Shown piece by piece: positions 49,304 through 60,348 of a DNA stretch of 64,000 bases. The first letter of the stretch is position 1. Every line of letters starts with the position of its first letter. The notes below the pieces were generated by a model. That model saw only the letters and a program-made list of their open reading frames with translations, made no database searches and had not been told where the DNA came from. Source of the DNA: Lineolata rhizophorae (Eukaryota > Ascomycota > Dothideomycetes > Lineolatales > Lineolataceae); contig MU001698.1 in assembly GCA_010093515.1 (NCBI GenBank), positions 62,001 through 126,000 of the forward strand, given 5' to 3'. The position numbers and the translations under genes are program-made.

Positions 49304-50243
49304 GGCTGGCTGGCTGGCTGGCGCGCGAGCGCGCAGCAAGCGGGTCGCCCCGGCCAGGCGCGGCTAGGTGGGCGGTTGTGTGGGTGTGCGGAACGCGGAG
49401 GAGACGGAGGGGATGTACGGCGGTGAGGGCCAGGCTGCGCGCGGAGCGGCAGGCTGCGGCGCGGGTGGGACTAAATCGGGGTACGGTGCGTCGACGGGAC
49501 GCGGGCTGTCAGGTCGCTTTCCGTTTGAGATATACCGTGTTTCACGGCAGGGAGGATGGCCAGAAACGACAGCGGAAAGAGGGGGCAGCTATGAAATTGC
49601 GGCACGGCGGCGGGCGCGACAGCGTGGTTGGTGGCGGGCGGCGAGACGGAGGATACTTGAGGAAGACGGGGGCCCGGGGAAGTATGGGGTGTTTCCATTG
49701 CCCGCCTTCTGAGGGGACGGAGGCGGCGAAGGTGGAAGATGCCGGGAACACGAAGGCCTTATGGTGCGGGCAGCGTGATTGAGGCCGGAGGCGGAGTGGG
49801 AGAGGCGGGGGCCGGAGGAGAAAGAGCTTCGGCCGCCTCTTTGTCGAAGCGGTCTGAAGTCGGCCGGGCAGAGCGACGTCTCCCTGCTAAGGAGCCATGT
49901 TTGCTAGCTCGAGCTCGTCTGCCGGACCCAAGGAGGATGCCCACGCAGGTGGTGGGACTACGTCCGGCACGAACGACGGCAACGGCCTGCGTCCAGGCGC
50001 GAGGCGCGGAGCCCGTCCGTCCTCCGCTTGATGCGCCGAGCGCGGGCGGAGCCCACGGTTGCCGCCTTGGGCAGGGAGCCGCCGATGCCTCTTACCTAGA
50101 AGGGCAGCCGATGCGTGATTGGCCCGGCCGAGGGCGGCTGCCCGTGCGCCCGGCCCCGGCCTTGGCTGTCCGACGCGAGAGCCTCGCGAATCCCGCTGCG
50201 AAGCACAGCATTCCGCGGCCGCCGACGACGACGACCGTCCGCA
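49304..50243. promoter_or_regulatory. Divergent intergenic region between UBP16 and the bL9m gene
   Basis: About 940 bp of GC-rich DNA between two start codons facing away from each other, so both promoters should lie here. The open frames in it have no coding character. Both flanking products act at mitochondria; shared control is only a possibility. Confidence 0.45.
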
Positions 50244-51276
50244 ATGGCTGCGCGCCCCCGTCCGTCCGCGCTCCTACCATGCGCGTCATGTGCGCGACGG
50301 CTATCTGTCCAAGGTCCGTCAAGGCCGCTGTTGCTCCAGCAGGTGCGCGGGAAGAAGAGCGCCGCGAGCAGAGACGTCGTGGTCCGCCTCGAGCAGGACG
50401 TCTTCAAGTATGGGAAGAAAGGTGCGTGTTCTAACTTTAAAGCATCAATTCGCCCTCTTCGGCCTCATCGGCGGTGGGAATTCTAACAGGTCGCTGCAGG
50501 TAGACTGATTCCGCTAAAGCGTGGGACCATGCGAAGCTGCTGGTTCCCGGAAGGCAAGGCGAGCTACGTGGACGAAGCGACCATGAAGGACGTGAAAGCC
50601 GGCAAAATCATCGCCGAACGCGACTTCGATTTCCTTCCCCGAGCCAGCAGCAGCAAACTGAAGCCCGTGGAGGTCAAGCCGGCCGAAGTAGCATTCATTA
50701 GCGTACGACACCCTAGCTCCAGGATGTGGTGACGAACGACTGCCGGCACGATATCGCGAGCATGAGAGCTTTTCGCGTGGACGTAGTCCAATGGCCGCTG
50801 CATGAACTCCCAGCTCTTGTAGCGCGCTACCGGTCGATCATAACCACATGCTAACATTCCACCAGCCCCAGACCGCCTCCAATCTTCTCGCGCAGTACAT
50901 CCCCCCCAAGATCGCATTCCGCCGCCGTCTCATAGAAACAACCCAGCCAGTGTCACCGAATCAGTTCGCGCCGGAGAGAGGGCAGAAGGAGGTGGTAGAT
51001 GAGGGGTACAAGAGCATATTTGGATCAGTCTCTTCTGGCGATGTAGCCGCTTCAATACGTGCTGCGTTGGCGGAGCATAAGGAGGCGGCTAGGATCGTTT
51101 TCCAGGACGATGATGTAGTGTTCACGGAGACGCAGGACGGGGAAACGGACAAGGTCAAGACTACGGGGTCATTCCGGGTCGAGGTACGGATAAAGGGTGG
51201 CGAGGTGGTGAAGACTATGGTAGAGGTCGTTCCCCAGACAGGGAAGGACTCGATGGGGGTTCATGCCGAGAAGTAG
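50244..51276 (+). CDS. Mitochondrial large-subunit ribosomal protein bL9m
   Basis: Three exons, 50244-50421, 50500-50702 and 50866-51276, give about 264 residues. The N-terminus MAARPRPSALLPCASCARRL is a mitochondrial targeting sequence ending near VRGKKSA. The L9 N-terminal domain follows: RDVVVRLEQDVFKYGKKGRLIPLKRGTMR reads as the family's 'V.LL.DV..LGKKGD...V..G..RN' pattern, with WFPEGKASYVDEATM as the connecting helix. The fungal C-terminal extension is exon 3. Two donors suit exon 2, GAA|GTAGCA after 50687 and AGC|GTACGA after 50702. Both keep frame and differ by five residues. The last intron has a good CTAAC branch at 50851. Yeast Mrpl50 is the counterpart. The gene is divergent from UBP16 and lies 760 bp before the aldolase gene. 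Confidence 0.85.
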
Positions 51277-52040
51277 ATTCGACTCGAGACCCGCCAGGCC
51301 CGGAGTCTCCATGTACCATACGTACCTATTCTGACGATGTAGGTATTTACTGCTTGTGTTGACTTGCGTATAGCGGACGTAATCACACGGGGCAACTACT
51401 TGTGAAGAACGTTAGTAGCAGCTGCTGGGGTTTCGTACGGAGCAACGGAGCTACCGCCAGTCCTTGCCGAGCCCCTTGCGAAGACCCACGATGCCCAGAA
51501 GTGACTATTAGCGATGAAGCCGTCCAATTGGCTGCGCGCATGGAGATCGTGGCTAATCGAATGCTAACGACCACGGCACGAACTTCATAATTTTCGTCAT
51601 CCCTTTGAGCCGGGCATTCTCGGGATGGACGTGGAGACCGACAGGCCCCGCAGGCGACGGGGCATGACTTCAGCGCACCAGCCGAGCCTCCTTGAGCCCG
51701 TGGGTTTTAAGTAGAAACGCTCCCAATTCCCACGACGCTTGCTCCCGCTTTGGAATTTTCTTTTCCTCCTGGCGCTCAAAACCAAACCCTTGCATAAATC
51801 GCTCGCCTAGTCTTGTCTACCAAAAGAAAGCCGTGTTGCGTGACACCGGTACGTCCAATTGCTTTTCTCTTCCAACGATAAGATTTGGGTTACCCCTCCA
51901 AGCTCGCCGCTCTACTTCCAAACCCTACCCCACCTCACCTCCCCTCATCAAACCCTCAGCTCCCAACAATCCCTTCGCGCACAGCCTCACTGACCTGCTG
52001 CAAGACCGTCTCTGCTCCTGATCCCTAGCAATTCACCACC
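51277..52040 (+). promoter_or_regulatory. Aldolase promoter and pyrimidine-rich leader
   Basis: The last 170 bp before the aldolase start are strongly C/T-rich (ACCCCTCCAAGC, CCTACCCCACCTCACC and so on) and end CACCATGG. This is the pattern of highly expressed fungal genes. A GTACGT at 51849 could begin a leader intron. The part nearer 51300 is the 3' flank of the bL9m gene. Confidence 0.55.
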
Positions 52041-53373
52041 ATGGGTGCTACCGACGCTCTTGAGAGGAAGACTGGTGTCATTGTCGGCGACGACGTGCGA
52101 AAGGTTTGCCCCACTTCCCTTGGGACGGCTCCGTGCGGATCCCCTCAGCCCTAGGCGCTCACTGACGCAACCACACAGCTCTTCAAGTACGCCCAGGAGC
52201 ATAACTTCGCCATTCCCGCCATCGTAAGTCTCGTTCACGCGATCGAGAAGGAGAAGTTTGCTAATTGAATCTCTAGAATGTAACGTCTTCCTCCACTGTC
52301 GTGGCCTCCCTTGAGGCCGCACGCGACAGCAAGTCTCCCATCATCCTGCAGGCCTCGCAGGGCGGTTCGGCCTACTTCGCTGGCAAGGTGAGTGGTACAA
52401 GCTCGCGTTGATGCGTGCATGTGGCTTACCTTTAGTTTCCTTCTCTCTACAGGGTGTTGGCAACAGCAAGCAGGAGGCCTCGATTAGTGGTGCCGTCGCC
52501 GCCGCTCATTACATTCGTTCCATTGCTCCGATCTACGGCATCCCGGTTGTCCTTCACACCGATCACTGCGCCAAGAAGCTCCTCCCGTGGCTCGATGGCA
52601 TGCTTGATGCCGACGAGGCCTACTTCAAGCTCCACGGCGAGCCGCTATTCTCAAGCCATATGATCGATCTATCCGAGGAGCCCGTCGAATGGAACATCAA
52701 CACCACGGCTGCATACCTGAAGCGCATGGCGCCGATGAAGCAGTGGCTAGAGATGGTAAGGATCCAGTTCGACGAGGAATATCCCCGATGACACGGTTAA
52801 TTCGGTACCTAGGAAATCGGCATCACGGGCGGCGAGGAGGATGGCGTCAACAACGAGGACGTGGACAACAACTCTCTGTACACGCAGCCCGAGGACATCT
52901 ATGAGATCTACAAGACGCTCTCACCCATCTCGCCGTACTTCTCTATCGCGGCCGGTTTCGGCAACGTGCACGGCGTGTACAAACCAGGCAACGTGAAGCT
53001 ACACCCGGAGTTGCTGTCCAAGCACCAGGCGTACGTCAAGGAGAAGACTGGCTCGGACGACGCCAAGCCCGTCTTCCTCGTCTTCCACGGCGGCTCCGGC
53101 TCGACCAAGAAGGAGTACACAGACGCCATCTCGTACGGCGTGTGCAAGGTCAACCTCGACACGGACCTGCAGTGGGCCTACCTCACGGGCATCCGCGACT
53201 ACGTGCTCAACAAGAAGGACTACCTAATGCAGCAGGTGGGCAACCCCGAGGGCCCGGACAAGCCCAACAAGAAGTTCTACGACCCGCGCGTCTGGGTCCG
53301 TGAGGGCGAGAAGACAATGACCAAGCGCGTCTGCGAGGCCCTGGTCGACTTCAACACGGCCAACCAGCTATAA
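52041..53373 (+). CDS. FBA1: Fructose-bisphosphate aldolase, class II (zinc)
   Basis: Cleaves fructose 1,6-bisphosphate to dihydroxyacetone phosphate and glyceraldehyde 3-phosphate in glycolysis, and runs in reverse in gluconeogenesis; cytosolic. Five exons, 52041-52103, 52179-52223, 52277-52387, 52453-52755 and 52813-53373, give exactly 360 residues, the normal length for fungal Fba1. Zinc and catalytic residues fall where expected by comparison with the bacterial enzyme: Asp110 and His111 (VVLHTDHCAKK), Glu182 (GGEEDGVNN), His227 (NVHGVYKPG) and His266 (FHGGSGS). The substrate loop NLDTDLQWAY is also present. Introns are crowded into the 5' half, often seen in strongly expressed fungal genes. 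The start has a good context (CACCATGG). The gene appears intact. Confidence 0.98.
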
Positions 53374-53636
53374 AGGAGCGGTGTCCGTGGCTTTTGACAG
53401 TCAAATGAGTGGGGAGGCAGTAAGCGTGGTTTATTTTGGACTTAAAATGAACATTCTTACTCTGAGCACGGCTTTTGCTTTTAGCTGTACGTAACTACGT
53501 AGGTGCGCAGAGACAAATACATCACCAGATCCTTAAAGCCAAGGGACGGGCAGAACTCTTGCAATACTTAAGACCTCTGTTCTGTTATTCTACGTACTAA
53601 AAATATGAGGCAGGCCAAACAAGTAGAGTCGAGCAG

Positions 53637-55157
53637 CTACAGATCTTCGGCTTTGCCATCCTCATAATATTCTGGTTCTTGCTTTTTCAGAGGGGCGGTA
53701 TCGACTAAATCAGAAGGTTCTTCTGAGACATACACAGGTTCCTTTGTGTCCCATGCATCATCTTCTTTAACATAACTATCGCTTTTATCTTCTAGCTCCA
53801 TTTTTCGTACTTCTGGCTTCTCAGGATTCTCCATGTCCCATGCAATCTCTTCTTTAACATAACTGTCGCTTTTTTCTCCACAGGCACGTTCTGGGATATG
53901 TCCGTCCACAGGGCTCTTCGTGTCGCATGCGACATCTTCTTTTACGTTACTATCGCTTTTCTCTCCGGAGTCTTCCCCGCCGTCATCCCTTCGTAGACTT
54001 GGTAAATCAGGCGGCGGTTCAAACATTCTTGGGATGAACTCTTCAAGCAAAATTCCGATCAACGACTTGTTTTCCTCGTCATCTTTCACCATTTTTGCCA
54101 CGAGTTCCTTTTCTTTCTGCCGAAGTTCTTCGATCTGGCGCCGGACCTGCTGCACTTCGGTGGCCGTTTTTTCTTCCAGATCGTTCTTGTTCAGCTCCAT
54201 GGATTTGATCTTGCTCTCGATTTCGGTGTGCAAGTCTTCGAATTGGTTCGCTCGTGGGCCATCACGTAGTGCCTCGGCCATGTTCATGGCTGACTGGATG
54301 AGCTGGTTGATCCCCTTCGCCGTCATCGGCATGCGGTGCACAGCGGTGTGTTTCAGTCTCGTTATTGCTTGGAGCGTCTCTCGAAAGTGTTCGTCCGACT
54401 GCCGGTCCATCGCGTGAGCAGGCACCTTGCCAATCCGGGACCTCAGAATGTAGGCCCACTCGTTGAGCTCGCCCGCTTCAGGGCAGTCCCACCGGCGCTC
54501 CTCGAGAAGAGTAGGCAGCCACTTCTCAGCGAACTCGAAGCAAGACTCTTCAAGTATGCGTTGGGCTGTGGTGAGTATCAGGTGCTGGGCCTTGTACGGT
54601 ATGTAGGAAGGGTAAAGCGACGGGAGCTTGGGCTCGTTCACATTTGTCGCGGAGTCCACAGGCACTAATGATTTCGGGTACATTCAGTTCCATAGCTTTT
54701 ATGAGTGCGGCCACGTTACTAAGTATACGTAAGACTTACCAGATAATTCCGCTACGTCGTTCACCTCGACAGCTCCACCATTATCATGGGAGTAGGAGCA
54801 CCCAGCACCGACATCCTCCCCACCAGACTCAAGCGCCCTTAATGTCTCTGCTTCCGACCTGGCAGCATCATTTTCCGAAGCCGCACGCTCCGTATTCTTC
54901 GCCCGCGACGACAGGAACACCTCTGGGAACACCTCCCTAGCTCGCCTATCCGACTCGAACACTTCCTTCTGGAGCAAGTCCTTAAGGATGTTGACCACCT
55001 TCTCCAGCCCGATTTCCCGATGCATCTTGCGGAAGGTTTTGGCATGCTTATCAACAAGCGGACGGACGGCTTTTTGCTTTATCTTGGCGTTCTGGCCGGT
55101 GAAAATCGCGCGATAGGAAAGGTAGACGCGCTGCCGCTCGTGGAGTGGATAGACCAT
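53637..55157 (-). CDS. Coiled-coil protein with three 29-residue acidic repeats
   Basis: Two exons, 55157-54740 and 54664-53637, give 481 residues. The N-terminal part (MVYPLHERQRVYLSYRAI to about residue 90) is helical and basic, with KIKQKAVRPLVDKHAKTFRKM. The middle contains a second helical region (PYKAQHLILTTAQRILEES) and a strong coiled coil at about residues 300-345 (KNDLEEKTATEVQQVRRQIEE). The C-terminus has three tandem copies, each exactly 29 residues, at 374-460, built on EKSDSYVKEExAWD, followed by an acidic 21-residue tail. I do not recognise a named family. The repeats look like recent tandem duplication of an 87 bp unit. The splice acceptor CATTAG at 54670-54665 was chosen because it alone joins the two frames. 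Confidence 0.75.
53703..53963 (-). repeat. Three tandem 87 bp units inside the coiled-coil protein gene
   Basis: Each unit encodes 29 residues starting (E/D)KSDS(Y/N)VKE followed by an (A)WD or ACD motif and a Pro/Glu-rich spacer. The first half of each unit is well conserved and the spacer diverges, suggesting selection on the KSDSYVKE part. Confidence 0.88.
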
Positions 55158-56766
55158 ACTGATAGGATGGAGGGTGAGGAATCGAAAGGAGATGATTCTC
55201 GATTACCTGGAAGAGTGAGTATGGAGTAGAATAGGCTTTTCTGGATGCCCCAATATATTAGGAACTTTTGGCACAATGAGGGGACGGAGAACTCAGCTAG
55301 GCCACTAACGTCCCGCTAGTTTACTGGGGAGAAGTCATGTAGGCACGGAGTCATCAGTGTGGCGTGTGTCGAGCACTGGCGAATTATATGCCCTTCGTCG
55401 AGTTGTGTTGTGCTGCAATGCAGCCAGCCGCATGCACTTACGCATTTGGCTAGTCGCACTATGCATTGAGAGATGTTTTCTCTTTCTGATGAGCCGTGAC
55501 ACGCTTCGTATCTAGTTCATAGAGACATTAATTGAATCGAGCCATTCAAGTAATTTCCTTAAGTCGTGCTATCGAGTTTCGTTTGATCTCAGATTTAATC
55601 GATCAAATATCTTGCTCTTGTTGAACTATTAAAAGTAATTGGAACCACTTATTCGTCTATTTTGGATTTCGGTAGTTACTTGCTCGATAGAACAAGACAT
55701 TTTCAGCCACACGCTCTTCCTCAACTGTAGAATTTCCGCTGATAACGAAGTCTGCAATGTATAGCCGAGTCTTCTCCGAAAAAACTATTCTAGTGTAGTA
55801 GATTTAACGGGTCGAAATACTTTTGAGAGAGTAGAGCCCTTACTATATCAGTAGATCACCTCTAAAAAAGCTCCTAGCACTTCCTTGACCGATTTCATCT
55901 TGTCTAGCGGCCAAATTTGAAGCTAACCTACGGAATAAATTTGCAAATCCGTTAGCGTTGCTCGGTGTTAGGTAGTAGTAATAGGTTTTCTATGATACAT
56001 GTCCAGAATCTCGGTTTTGTTGATGTTACGGCACTTAGAAAGCGCTCTATAAAGTGATAACGAGTGAGCTAGAACAGCGATTCTTTGCCTAGAATATTTT
56101 TATGTTTGAGACAGCCTGAGTCTATTGTTACTTCGCTACCGAGTGGAGACATCCTCTTATTTTTAGATATTATTTTCTTTTGCTACCGGTTCGAATACCG
56201 GAAATGCTCATGTTGTTTTAAATTTCTTTATGAGACATGGATGTAAAATGTTTATTGAATCTAGTTGCAGTCTTTAACGCTTTACAGAAGTACCTAAATG
56301 TACTCTAGCTGTGCTGGGAAAGACATATTTTTACTCTATAATCATAGAACAAATTCCCACAGACGTATTGCAGTAATTATGTGCTTAGCAATCACTTCCG
56401 ATATAGCGCAATAATGACCGAGTGTCAAACTGCTTCAACACACCAATGAACCTATACCCAGGACTGGACCTACTTGATACCAGAATTTTCTGGGGTCCCA
56501 GAAGTGATCATGCCACTGGTGCCTTGTTCAAAGTATAAATCACGGCTACAAGCCACAGCATGGCTACGTGAGTAAATATGTGACCGGCTTTGTAGAAGTA
56601 ACACGCTTCGCCCGCAGCCCTCTCATAACGAAGAGCTTAGACATTATATGCTGTATGCATTCGCGTTCTTGAAATGTATAACCAGTGCAGGCGGAGTGGT
56701 GGAAGTCATTTTTAAGGGTTAGACTGCATGGGAATCTAGAGATGGAACCACAATGTAAGAAGCACC
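55158..56766. other. AT-rich gene-free island
   Basis: From about 55450 to 56560 the DNA is markedly AT-rich (about 30% G+C in a sampled line near 56160) and has no frame longer than about 65 codons. It looks like the island at 39.3-40.6 kb. RIP-decayed repeat DNA is a likely reading, but no element could be named. Confidence 0.5.
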
Positions 56767-57528
56767 TAATCGGCTGCGAATGGGAGGTCGTTTGTCTTGC
56801 CATCCTTATTTAGACCCCACTTCGGAGGGGGAACCATTCCACAGCGAATTTTACATGCCGAGGAAGAATCATATAGGCTTGCCAGCGCCGCCCGCTTCTC
56901 GGATGGATTAGAAAGACCTTTGACCAGCATTTCATTTGTCGACTGCAGAATGATTGCCAAGGTCCCGGAATATTCCGACTTGGTTCCGACATCGAAACAT
57001 CGACTTTAAGCCCAGGACATGCATATGCCAAACATGAAGTCCTTGGATCGGGCTTCCAATCGGACATGGGAAGAGTTGTAGAGAAATATACAGTGACGTA
57101 GAACACGATTGACCGGCTCGAGGCACGTCGCAACTGGCTGGGAAAAGATAACCGGATAGAACAAGCTTCGGACATTCAACGCCCACCCAATTTACCCAGT
57201 TCCAAACACTCCCAAGTTCTATCAGAAATTCTTCTCATGAACAACATTTCGACGCTACAAAAGCTGTAACGGTTACCCCAAGGGCTAGCGCTGCTCCGCA
57301 GAGCTCCAGGGCCATTTTCCTTGTCCATGCGACTAGCTCGACTAGTTCGCGCCTGTCCAATTCCTCCGCGTCTCTGCCTGCGTAATAGTCCTTCGTCATC
57401 GAGGCCATACCACGAAACATCGGGAGAATCTGGGACGGATGCCGTATGGCACGAAGAATTTCGGAGCAAGACTCGCGCACAGTATTGGCCTCACGCGGAG
57501 GCATGTTCATCGAAGGGGGCCAGGACAT
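56767..57528 (-). pseudogene. Unidentified gene remnant or unresolved multi-exon gene
   Basis: A 5' piece starts at an ATG (MSWPPSMNMPPREANTV) and continues VRESCSEILRAIRHPSQI and RRELVELVAWTRKMALELC with clear helical, coding-like character. A 3' piece, in another frame, ends NDLPFAAD at 56767 and includes TLAIILQSTNEMLVKGLSN and EKRAALASLYDSSSACKI. Between them (about 57250-56990) the frames are interrupted and no single set of introns joins the ends convincingly. A donor-like GGGGTAACC near 57274 and acceptors near 57222 are possible. I cannot name the family. It borders an AT-rich island, so decay is plausible. Confidence 0.4.
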
Positions 57529-57851
57529 TTTCGCGCTGGCTGGAAGCTAAGAGATCACTAGACAATCGGGCAGCTAAATAATAAGGATCGCATGTAGATT
57601 TCTGATTGGGGAAGAAGTATGTGCATTGCTGCTTGGTGAACGTCGAGGCTTGGGAGGAGAATGTGACGCAGTCCGACTAGGGCAAATTACCTGATTTAGC
57701 CTAGCGCATATTGACATCAGCCTTCACCTTTCCGCCCGAGGGTCCCAGCGCTAAACATCGGTTCCGGCGCGGTGTCTTATCGTCAACATAGGACGGCTTA
57801 CCCTTTTCTACCTTTGCGTACCGCATAGCGCGTGGACTTGTGTGGCTCATC
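57529..57851. promoter_or_regulatory. Short divergent intergenic region
   Basis: About 320 bp upstream of the RS/coiled-coil protein gene and of the minus-strand remnant. No specific site is recognised. Confidence 0.35.
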
Positions 57852-59021
57852 ATGTCGGATCATACGCATCCCTCGCGCCGGGCCTTTATTCGCCCACGCT
57901 CACTCTCGCGGTCGCGGTCGCCGCGACGCGGTTCCGACCACCATGACTCCCATCGGCGACGATCCTACCATCGCGACCACAACCGCTCCTCCGCACAGAA
58001 GCCCAGGCGATCCTCCCCACCACCTTCGCGGCGTTTTGAGCCGGCCTCCCTTCCCTGCGATGCGCCTGTGCTATCGCGCAAGCATGACCTAGAACGGTTC
58101 CGTCCGGTTTTCGCGCTCTACCTCGATATCCAGAAGCAGCTGTACATCGAAGAACTTAGCGAGCGCGAGTTGAAGGGACGATGGAAGAGCTTTGCCGAGA
58201 AATGGTAAGTTGCAATTGGAATACCCTGGATTCGTACTCTGGCGAGGATTGCCTGGAAGCTGACACTGGTGAGGAATCGAGGAGAACTAGCCGAAGGCTG
58301 GTATGATCCGGCTACGTGGGTCAAGGCGAAGGAAATGATACAGAGTGACATCGAAAATGATCAGCACGATGCGACTGCTCATGCGGGACCGTCTCGCGGA
58401 TCACTGAAGCGCAACAAGGGCGGAGATCAGGATGACGAGAGCTCCGATGAAGACGAGTTTGGGCCCGCGCCGCTCGAGAGCCGCGCAGACTCGCGACGTT
58501 ACGGGGCAGCTGTACCGAACATGGAGGAGTTGCAGGAGCGCAATGGTGAGAACTTCTAGAGTATCAAAAGATGCTGTCCAGAGGAACTTATTGTAAATCC
58601 AGAACTTGCACTCCAAGACAAGCTCGCTGAGCGCGATGACCTCCGCTACGAACGCAAGCTCGACCGCAAGAAGCAGAAGGAGCGCCTGGAGGAATTAGCT
58701 CCTCGGGCCGACCCCGGAACTCGTGAAAGGCAGCTCGAGAAGAAGCGCGAGGCAACTGAAACTATGCGCTCGTATCGTGAAGCCAAGTCTCCAGGGGCGG
58801 AGGAAGTTGGTGAACGGGACTTGATGGGCGACGATGGTGTTGAGTCGTACAGGGCAAGCAAGAAGGTGGAGGAGCGGAAGAAGAACGAACGTGAGATTCG
58901 GCGGGAAGAGATTATGAGGGCACGCGCAGAGCTGAGGCAGCAGAAGCTCGCTGCTCATAAGGAAAAGGAGGAAAGGACTATGGAGTTCTTGAAGGAATTG
59001 GCAAAACAGAGGTTCGGATAG
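57852..59021 (+). CDS. RS-domain/coiled-coil protein, probably splicing-associated
   Basis: Three exons, 57852-58204, 58274-58545 and 58603-59021, give 347 residues. The N-terminus (residues 5-60) is rich in RS, SR and RR dipeptides (RSLSRSRSPRRGSD), typical of pre-mRNA processing factors. A short folded segment follows (DLERFRPVFALYLDIQKQ, ELKGRWKSFAEKW), then an acidic linker. The conserved C-terminal half is highly charged and helical: RNELALQDKLAERDDLRYER, KERLEELAPRADPGTRERQL and the closing EERTMEFLKELAKQRFG. The last blocks recur in a conserved eukaryotic family of nuclear proteins, often labelled 'RNA helicase HEL117' in fungal genomes although no helicase motif is present here. A role in the spliceosome is inferred from the RS domain. 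All introns are 57-69 bp with proper borders. Confidence 0.82.
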
Positions 59022-59430
59022 GTGTTGAGGAAAATGGCCTCGAAAGAGACCCATTTGTAAACTGACATTTATTCAGGTACGCAGTAAAATGATAATAGCA
59101 TTAACTGGATTCGGATTTTCCGGGGACTTTTACGCTCATAATACGCCATTATCTGTCTTAGGAGTGCAAAATACCAGTTAGGAGTTGAGACGAACACCAT
59201 GGGTCCTCTCACAATGTGTTATGATTGGCTAATTCGCAAGCAGTGGGGGCGGGGGAAGGTCTAGTCACCACGCGTGATTTTCAATGGCCGCCGCCTACAA
59301 CATGAGTATTAAAGATCAGCAACACCTCAACAATCGCGGACAATCATATCGAAAGTCTGCTAGGCTCAATTTCACCCTCAAACATCTTCTCGTGAACAAT
59401 TAGTCCAAATCCGCTCTCCCTGCAGCCACC
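59022..59430. promoter_or_regulatory. Intergenic region upstream of the Ada-like gene
   Basis: About 410 bp that should hold the promoter of the Ada-like gene. The leader just before the start is CT-rich and ends TGCAGCCACCATGA. No operator can be named from the sequence. Confidence 0.4.
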
Positions 59431-60348
59431 ATGACGTTCCACCCACCTACGTCACACACAAACGACGCTTTCATAACCGACTCTAACCGCTGGCGCGCTC
59501 TCGTCCAACGCAACCGCGCCGCATCTTCCTCATTTGTCTACGCCGTCCGTTCCACCAACATATACTGCCGCCCAACATGCCCATCGCGCCTTGCGCGCCG
59601 TGCCAACATCGTATTCTACGACACCGCCGCCGACGCCGAAGCGGCCGGCTTCCGCGCCTGCAAGCGGTGCAAACCCGGCGGTGCTGCGGACGAAGATCCG
59701 GCGCTGGACCAGGGGGCGCTAGTGCGGAGAGCGTGCGAGATTGTCAGGGAAGAGGCGGAGAGGGGCGAGACGCTGGGGTGTGCCGCGTTGGCGAAGAAGG
59801 TCGGGTTGAGCGTGAGGTATTTTCATGGGTTGTTTAAACGGGAGCTAGGAGTGACGCCGCAGGAGTATGCGAGGAAGGTGGCGAGGGAAGTGATAATACA
59901 GCGGGCCGGCGACGGTGGTGATAAGGAGGCGGTGGCAGGGACGGAAGCACTGCAACATACGCTGCCGGAGTCGCTGGATATAAATGCGCCGTTGTTGGGG
60001 TCGTTTGATCCGTTCCAGGTTCCCTTACTTAATCTTGATATGGACGACGGCACAAATATCTTGGATCCAAGGTTACCGCCGCCCACGGACGCGTCCAACG
60101 AAGCATCAGGGTCATTTTATGAAAAATTTGCCGTTGCCTCAAATTCAGTTGCGCCCGAAGCCGTTCACTCTTCAGCCAACCCAATTCATGATCCTTCCTT
60201 GGAATTATTGGCCTTCGGGCGTGCTGAGACCATATGTTTGGATACCTATTTTCCTGGATTCTCTGGAGTCGGCGAGTGGATGCTCACGGATAGCCTCTTT
60301 GAACCGCTGGACTTAAATATCTTTTCGTTTGACGGTCGATCGCAGTAG
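59431..60348 (+). CDS. Ada-type zinc-binding/AraC-like helix-turn-helix regulator
   Basis: Single exon, 305 residues. Residues 20-83 are an Ada N-terminal domain: SNRWRALVQRN, then SSFVYAVRSTNIYCRPTCPSR, then FRACKRCKP, giving the four zinc cysteines Cys46, Cys50, Cys77 and Cys80. In bacterial Ada the first of these accepts a methyl group from DNA methylphosphotriesters, which converts the protein into an activator of alkylation-repair genes. Residues about 105-150 form one AraC-type helix-turn-helix (LGCAALAKKVGLSVRYFH, FKRELGVTPQEYARK). The C-terminal 150 residues are acidic, low in basic residues and lack the O6-methylguanine methyltransferase active site (PCHR), so this is not a bifunctional Ada. 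Fungal proteins of this type are thought to derive from bacteria. A sensor-regulator of alkylation response is the best inference. Confidence 0.9.
   Translation: MTFHPPTSHTNDAFITDSNRWRALVQRNRAASSSFVYAVRSTNIYCRPTCPSRLARRANIVFYDTAADAEAAGFRACKRCKPGGAADEDPALDQGALVRRACEIVREEAERGETLGCAALAKKVGLSVRYFHGLFKRELGVTPQEYARKVAREVIIQRAGDGGDKEAVAGTEALQHTLPESLDINAPLLGSFDPFQVPLLNLDMDDGTNILDPRLPPPTDASNEASGSFYEKFAVASNSVAPEAVHSSANPIHDPSLELLAFGRAETICLDTYFPGFSGVGEWMLTDSLFEPLDLNIFSFDGRSQ

Noticed and set aside
56180-56210. GGTTCGAATACC looked like a tRNA T-arm (B box)
   Set aside because: No matching D-arm, anticodon arm or acceptor stem could be drawn around it, and it sits in AT-rich decayed DNA.
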